Part shown: positions 58,601-64,000 of the stretch, piece by piece
How the letters are laid out: each line of letters opens with the position of its first letter
How positions within the stretch are numbered: the first letter of the stretch is position 1
Source: Bugula neritina
Lineage: Eukaryota > Bryozoa > Gymnolaemata > Cheilostomatida > Bugulidae
Assembly (NCBI GenBank): GCA_964035545.1
Contig: OZ037770.1
Location: 9,574,973-9,638,972, forward strand
Reading direction: 5' to 3'
Length of the DNA stretch: 64,000 nt
Notes under the pieces: model-generated
What the model was told of the DNA's origin: nothing
Database searches by the model: none
Seen by the model: the letters and a program-made list of their open reading frames with translations, nothing else
Program-made: the position numbers and the translations under genes

Positions 58601-61600
58601 AACATGACAAAACATACATACAGTTATGTTCATTTAGAAATAAGGATAAGCAGCTAACATCTGCATAACATCTACATCTAATATGATTTTAATAGATGCT
58701 GCCTGTTATTTTTAGAAACTGCATTTGCAAAATCTCAACATTTGAGGGAGAAGAAGACTAAATCAATTTGTTGGTTAAAATAAATATTTGTGCTAAGGTG
58801 AATCACTACTAATAAATATTAACTAATAAAAACAATATAATATAATTTTAAAGTGAATTTGGCCACAATATTGTCATCTGTAGAGCATAAAGTTGACCTC
58901 TTGACCATGTGTGTTGAGAACAGATGTACAGTTTTTAAAAGAGAATACAACTCCTACAACTTAATTTTCAAACCAACAAACTATAGAATTTTGAAACTCC
59001 TATATTAGGATATAATTATCAGGACCACAGAAAATACATTTAACTGAACTGTAATATAGATTTGATGAGCGCAGATTGGTATATTTATGAAGCTGACCAG
59101 CTTTTACCAACCTGGAAAGTGTTGGAATTCTGTGGCTGGGTAGAATGCACTACATAGGAGCAGTTGTTTTCTAGACTAAGTACCCACTGGGCAGTGACCT
59201 TCACCCCATTAGCATTAGTCTGGGAGAGCAGAAGGTTGTCTATCATTTTGCTGATCTGATCCAGACTGGGAGGTACAAAGTTGAGGCACTTTCTAGCTGC
59301 TGGATCATCAGGGCTATTATCTGTAACATAGGGGAGTAGAACAATCTAGAACAAATCCCACGTATGCAGATAGAATAGACTAGAACAGGGGTGGGCAACT
59401 TCTTTTGCATGAGGGCCAAGTTCAGAAGTCAGCCAAAACAAAGGGCCACATTATTTTACCTGTATTAAATCTTATTATAATACAGTAATTTGTCACCAAA
59501 CTTATACTGTGCTAATCGGAATGCATACAACAGTTTTGATTACCTTAAGCATTAAAAGGGAGATAAAAAAATTGGCAAAGGGCCATAGAAAAATGGGCAA
59601 AGGGCGACAGGTGGCCCTGGGGTCGCCAATTGCCCGCCCCTGCACCAGAACATATCCCATATGTAAAATATATTCCCCATGTAGGTAGAATTTACTAGAA
59701 TATGTACCACATGTAAGTAGAACATAACATTTCCCATATCTAGGTAGAATATACTAGATTCTAGCACATATAAGGTATAACATAGATAGAATACAGGAGT
59801 CGAACATATAAAACACAATCTCACAGCAACTGCATAAGATTGTGATTATAACTGTCCCACAATGCATAGTATCAACAATCATAGGTTACAACCTCCAAGG
59901 AAATAGGCTGAAATATTACATTATATATTCTTCTAGCATAATTGGAGTGACTAAGCATATGGTACTATACTATAGCTGTGGCATTTCTCAAACTACGGAA
60001 TTGTCACGCATCATGTGCAACTCTAAATGTTACAGAATGTCAGTATATCTGTTGTCAATGACGACAAGAGTACTCCAATGTTTTATCTCAATTTCATCAC
60101 TCAGAAGGATTTATAATGAGACACAAGTTTTTATTCTCCAGACAGCAGCAGTAGTAATTAGCTGCAAACTAAATTTAACAACAAATTTACAAAAAGATAA
60201 GTGTTTTGAAATAAAAAAGTATCTATTTAGCTTTTTTATTAGTAAGATATTTGCCCAGAATGAAAATACTTTTGAATAGCATAGAATTTTGGCAGCAGAA
60301 AACTTCAGAGTGCGTGAAACACTTACACATTGGCAAGACCTGCTGGACCAATTCCTCTCTAGACCAAACTCTCTTGTCACAGTTTCTAAGGGAGGGTAGA
60401 GGAGCATCGCGCCCTTCCACAGGGGCATTTAAATAGTGGACTAGGACTATACTGGGATTAGCTGTGAGGGAATAGCATCTCCGATGAAAAGAAGACAAGA
60501 TGGCGGAGTGCACGTAATGGCCGCTTATAACCTGCAAGATGAAAGGTTTACGTATCATAATTTGCCGAACAAATGGCGAGACTAACTCAAGAATTATATT
60601 GAATGCGGTCAACCTTCATTAATTGATGATATAATACTATTAATTAATAAATGTTATTATTGCATACATTTCCTGATGATAAAAGAATAATTGGCCAATT
60701 AATGCATGCCACTACCTAGAGTGAGCTTGCAAAGTCAATATCTTATTAGAAAAGGAAATATTGTGCAGTGTTCAACTGAATATCCTGATTACAATGATGA
60801 AAGGAGTCTTTAAGAATGAGAGGCATATGTTTACTTGCAGTTGTTCACAATAGTGTCTACAATCTACATAGTATATAATACAGTATATTGTAGTTAGATA
60901 GTGTAGTATAATTATGTATTTTAGTAATGTAGTATAGTACCTACTGTAATAGAATAATGCAGCATAATAGTGTGTTACAATGATGCATGTAGTATAATAA
61001 TTTTATACAATAATGTAGTAAAATAAGAGATAAAAAGTCTTTATATTATCAATTAAAGTTTAAACATTCAAAAACCTCATCAATGTATGTAAAAAATTTA
61101 ATTTAGTATGGACACTATTTAATTTTTTTAACAAACTTTTCCTCAACAAAAACATACTAAACTACATATGTAGGAAACAAGAAATAACACTTGAAAAACT
61201 TGAACTCAGCAGGCAATAAAACCTACATACTAATAAGTGAGTAGACAACAAACTCACATCAGCCCCTTTCACTTTCAGCTTCATATGATCTTCTCTAGTA
61301 TTCTTTCCATCTTTCCTGGTTTTCCAAATATACCCATCCCTGCGATACGCCATGCCGACCGACTTCTTATCATATATTATCATGGAGCCATTGGGAGGCA
61401 GAGAGAGCACTTCTTCTCTCATCCATTCTTTGTGATTGGAGACAGCCGTCAAAATCGAATAAATCTCCTGGAAAATAAAGTAAGTTACAATCTTGAGTTT
61501 TCAGCTTTGTCAAAAACTCACTCACTCACTCACCCACCCACCAACCCACTCACTCACTCACTCACTCACTCACTAAACAGCAGTTCTAATTCATTTGAGA

Positions 61601-63910
61601 ACAAAACCACAGTTACGGCAAGAGATAAAGCTGTTTCTTAACATTTGCTACAAAACATTTTATTTCAAAAACTCAACAAAACTACTAACATATATATGAA
61701 TAGGCTTTCCCATAGATAACCAGTGAACAGTTTTTATACACTCAATACGAAGAAGAGAACAGATTTTTGATTTTAAGGTACTTGGTATTTGGTAAACAAA
61801 CCTCACTAGTGTTCCACCTATAACGTCTACCAGGAGCACCGCTAAGTACATTGTTAGGTCCACTGCTTGAGTTAGACTTGGTCTGGACACAAGTATCTGC
61901 ATCCACAGGCAGAGCGGCAGTGGTCTGAGTCTCTACAGGAAGAAGAGGAACAGCATCACTAGCTGACTGGCATATCATATGAGTATAACTAGTATGTCAT
62001 TTGAGTATATCTATTATATAATGTGAGTCCATCTAGTATACCATATGAGTATATCTAGTATATAAAATGAATATACCCAGTATATAATGTGAGTATATCT
62101 ATTATAAAATGTGAGTATATCTAGTATACCATATGAGTATATCTAGTATACCATATGAGTATATCTAGTATATAATATGAGTCTATCTAGTATACCATGT
62201 GAGTATAACTAGTATAATAGAATGTGCCGGACAATGTAGTCAAAGGTACCGTCACATTTACATACTTGTATCTTTTGGGAATAAAATTAAACAATATGTT
62301 GTTATATAATGCAAATTTCACTTTTCACAGCATTTAATATCAGATGATGGACAGGATAATATGGACAAAATATGTAAAACATATACATACATCCAACAAT
62401 ACATATACACTATTTATTATATGTAGTATTATGATCTAAAACTCAATAGTAGCATATCATTAAAAAATGATGCAAGCTGTAAAAAATGCTTTTTAGATTT
62501 ATGAAGTATAGAGATAATGAGTGATATAAAAGTACAATCAGTAAGATGGAAGGGTGAAAGTGTTTGAGGACTTTGGGCTATGACAAAGATTAAAGTGGCA
62601 CCTCCATGAGATTTTTGTTTGTTGGAAGGGGTTGTTACACTAGAGCTCAAAAATATGTTAGATTCAGAAACACTAGCTTTTTGTTGATTGAAAAACTACT
62701 GCTACTCAACAGTAACTATAAAATCATTCAAAATATCTCTCTAAAAGGCAAAATATAGAAATAAGGAAGCAGCAAAATAAATGACTAAAGCTGCATGTAC
62801 ACAGGCCGATTTTTCAGCCGATTTTGTACTAGTCGATTTCGCTACTGCTGATTGCAAAATCGGTGGGGAAAAATCTAGATGTTTTATTGGCGGTAGGCTC
62901 TCAGTCTATATAACTCTCTTGGGTTTATGAGCAGAGGTCAAGATCAGTTGTATGTGCTTTGGCATAGTAATCAATCAAAGTATTTCAACTTCGACATTTC
63001 TGTTTATTCTGATGTTCTAATAAATAAAAACTGAATAAAATAAACTGGCCGGGTATAATTTGTCAACAGCTTTCTGCATTTGAAATTTGCGTAAAAATGA
63101 ATCGCTAATTTTAGTATTAAATTAAAAAGCAAATATTTAACCAGATTTAATATCTATACTTATCCATGAATTACTAAGCTACACTATTAACATCACTTAC
63201 CAAGTTTTTAAGCTATTTAGTTTAAAACTAGAAGTTTAACTCAATCGTTATTGTTTATATAGTTAATGAAAACTATAGATCACACCAAATCTGTTTTCTA
63301 AAAAAATATATATTCAAATTATAACTTTAAGATACTCATACTAATACTGGTTACATGAATATAAAAACAACAACATATAAACTACAAGTTATAAATTATA
63401 TTATACATGAGTAAAAGTTAAGAATAATACTAATTTTCTATTTAAAAAAAGAGCAATATTAAAGGCATTTTCCATGAAGGTGAAACTAACTTTCTCAAAG
63501 TTACACAACAACCAATGCATTGTTATTACTACTACTGCTGTTGATAGTTATTTTAATTAAATGTATTTCATATATGATGTATTATAGTGATAGCAAGGTA
63601 TTAATTACTTGCTGGTTGTATTTCAACAATGGTGTTAATTTCGCTTGCTGTCATGATTTTCTGCCACCTTTTGATGGGCTGGTTCAGCAGAAAATCGGCT
63701 GAAAAATTGAACATGTTCAATTCTGAAAAATCGGCCAAAAGCAAAATCTGCGATAAATTAAAAATCGTCAGACAGTTTATCGGCCATATGAAAAATCGGC
63801 TTGTGTACATGTAGCTTTAGTTAACTTGTTGAACAGTGGTAAAGGTTTGGTTGATAACAGAACTTACCTGTCTTGACACTGGAGAACTTGGAAAGTGAGT
63901 TTTCAGTCAT
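46639..63910 (-). CDS. CAMTA: Calmodulin-binding transcription activator (CAMTA)
   Basis: The start is ATG at 63910, with 24 exons in transcript order: 63910-63868, 61932-61802, 61467-61258, 60531-60327, 59320-59112, 58596-58321, 57974-57620, 57109-56966, 56596-56492, 55274-55149, 54552-54424, 53935-53797, 53013-52897, 52756-52664, 52402-52336, 52219-52082, 51640-51494, 50952-50768, 49973-49833, 49308-49150, 48848-48622, 48178-48000, 47431-47232, 46689-46639. Phases fit throughout, giving about 1,259 residues plus an unplaced tail. The domain order is CG-1 (about 45-180), TIG (about 525-645), ankyrin repeats (about 690-830), then IQ motifs (about 1115-1245), as in animal CAMTAs. It is a nuclear transcription factor regulated by Ca2+/calmodulin. 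The join between the 52756 and 52402 exons uses a weak acceptor. The last exon is uncertain: intron retention gives a stop right after 46639, or a further exon may lie at 46523 or below. Confidence 0.93.
47232..48178 (-). other. CAMTA IQ-motif exons (calmodulin binding)
   Basis: Exon 48178-48000 encodes QLTLSDTEQRKLYQAA, an exact family landmark, and two IQ-like helices (AAQVIQHAFRQFK, AAKIIQTYYRRFK). Exon 47431-47232 adds AATLIQSQFRSYYAQKRFK, AALLIQHHYRAYREH and AAVVIQQKFR. This is the calmodulin-binding part of the protein. Confidence 0.93.
51494..53013 (-). other. CAMTA ankyrin-repeat exons
   Basis: Exon 53013-52897 encodes LTLFHLAAALGYRTLLETL. Exon 52219-52082 encodes HWACALGRMETALVLYYM and GMTPLSLARAFRNKHIV. 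Two small exons between them (52756-52664, 52402-52336) encode a serine/asparagine-rich loop ending NNGCFPL. The arrangement matches the short ankyrin block of CAMTA. Exon 51640-51494 follows in phase 0 (EMLVQQEHSVLESKLEHQGL). Confidence 0.88.
53042..53252 (-). mobile_element. tRNA-derived SINE copy
   Basis: Read on the minus strand it starts GGAGAAGCCGTGGTCTAGAG (A-box region) and has GGGTTTGAGCCCAG (B-box) about 40 nt later. The body shared with the other copies follows. The pol III boxes at tRNA spacing show the tRNA origin. It lies in a CAMTA intron. Confidence 0.8.
54424..56596 (-). other. CAMTA TIG/IPT domain exons
   Basis: Exons 56596-56492, 55274-55149 and 54552-54424. The domain begins with the family signature split over a phase 1 intron, EWSYSEG|GCKVLLVGPW. 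It continues with SCIFGDKTVPAEFVQDGVL and ends QVTVACPDKIISESCQFEF. This immunoglobulin-like fold is used for DNA contact or dimerisation in TIG proteins. A SINE copy lies in the intron between its second and third exon. Confidence 0.92.
54839..55044 (-). mobile_element. tRNA-derived SINE copy
   Basis: About 85-90% like the copy at 53.0 kb by eye, in the same orientation, with the same reversed tRNA-like head (GGGTTTGAGCCTGGAC on the minus strand). It lies in the CAMTA intron between the second and third TIG exons. Confidence 0.8.
59386..59642. mobile_element. hAT-type MITE, 257 bp
   Basis: The terminal inverted repeats CAGGGGTGGGCAA and TTGCCCGCCCCTG have the classic hAT sequence. The flanks GACTAGAA and CACCAGAA agree at six of eight positions, as a worn 8-bp target duplication would. 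There is no ORF. It lies in the CAMTA intron between exons 60531-60327 and 59320-59112. Confidence 0.85.
60327..61932 (-). other. CAMTA CG-1 DNA-binding domain exons
   Basis: Exons 61932-61802, 61467-61258 and 60531-60327. The domain starts with RRYRWNTSE|EIYSILTAV across a phase 0 junction. It goes on through PPNGSMIIYDKK and KTRKDGKNTREDHMKLK and ends with GHYVHSAILSSFHRRCY and NPSIVLVHYLN. These are the hallmark CG-1 motifs that bind CGCG-type sites in CAMTA proteins. The basic run also looks like a nuclear localisation signal. Confidence 0.93.
61508..61574. repeat. (ACTC)n-type short tandem repeat
   Basis: Runs of ACTC/ACCC in a CAMTA intron next to exon 61467-61258. Confidence 0.85.
61980..62220. 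repeat. About 23-bp minisatellite with TATCTAGTATA core
   Basis: About ten imperfect units of roughly GAGTATATCTAGTATACCAT, in CAMTA intron 1 just upstream of exon 2. The core TCTAGTATA recurs every 22-24 bases. It is noncoding. Confidence 0.85.
62788..63826. mobile_element. 1-kb non-autonomous TIR element in CAMTA intron 1
   Basis: The left end CTAAAGCTGCATGTACACAG...GCCGATTTTTC is the inverted copy of the right end (AAAATCGGCTTGTGTACATG...TAGCTTTAG). Subterminal sequence repeats the motif AATCGGC/GCCGATTTT several times (62816, 63710-63735, 63780-63800). No transposase is recognisable. The superfamily and exact target duplication are not clear. Confidence 0.65.
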
Positions 63911-64000
63911 GATGATAGTTGAAGGCACTAGGAACACATGTTACTGCTTGAGGCTGTGGCAGTAAAGTGGGAGGCCACCTTTTGCGTTACGGTCATCTTT
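63911..64000 (-). promoter_or_regulatory. CAMTA 5' leader with a possible upstream ORF
   Basis: On the minus strand an upstream ATG near 63997 opens a short frame that closes at TAG (about 63930), before the CAMTA start at 63910. Whether this is leader or intron cannot be told from the window, as no transcript start is visible. Confidence 0.3.

Overview
The window is nuclear DNA from an animal, AT-rich and full of introns and repeats. The genes are split into GT..AG exons with matching codon phases. The protein families are metazoan: an EGFR/insulin-receptor-type ectodomain, PAIP1 and CAMTA. The repeats are Ty3/Gypsy, Penelope-like, Tc1/mariner, hAT, tRNA-derived SINEs and hammerhead-ribozyme repeats. 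Nothing pins the species; a non-bilaterian animal such as a sponge is only a weak guess.

Layout. (1) 1-32.6 kb, minus strand: the 5' part of one very large receptor-like gene. It has a signal peptide at 32605, then repeated modules of receptor-L domain plus furin-like cysteine-rich domain, with extra domains inserted in the cysteine-rich part (F5/8C-type in module 1, an unknown block of about 97 residues in modules 2 and 3). Modules 2 and 3 have exons of identical length and phase and stand in tandem. A fourth module starts at the left edge, so the gene runs out of the window. Its introns carry a young Gypsy element with a spliced third ORF (3451-8714), a gag-pro-only LTR element (10259-12879), Penelope-like fragments with hammerhead motifs (1879-2480 and 16.5-19.3 kb), a dimeric hammerhead repeat that looks like a retrozyme (27.0-27.35 kb) and a dead Tc1/mariner copy (27360-29144). 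(2) 32.6-40.2 kb: a spacer with a TIR element, SINEs, a broken plus-strand PAN/F5-8C gene and a second hammerhead repeat. (3) 40573-43527, minus strand: a complete four-exon PAIP1 gene whose second coding exon ends at the first of nine tandem copies of its own 5' splice site. (4) 43.5-46.5 kb: no gene recognised. (5) 46.6-63.9 kb, minus strand: nearly the whole CAMTA gene, from start codon to IQ motifs, in at least 24 coding exons.

The three real genes are separate in function: a cell-surface or secreted receptor-like protein, a translation factor that binds poly(A)-binding protein, and a calmodulin-regulated transcription factor. The main novelty lies in the repeated receptor architecture, the hammerhead repeats, the spliced ORF of the Gypsy element and the splice-donor array. 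Exon borders were read by eye from GT/AG sites and phase arithmetic and may be off by a base or two.
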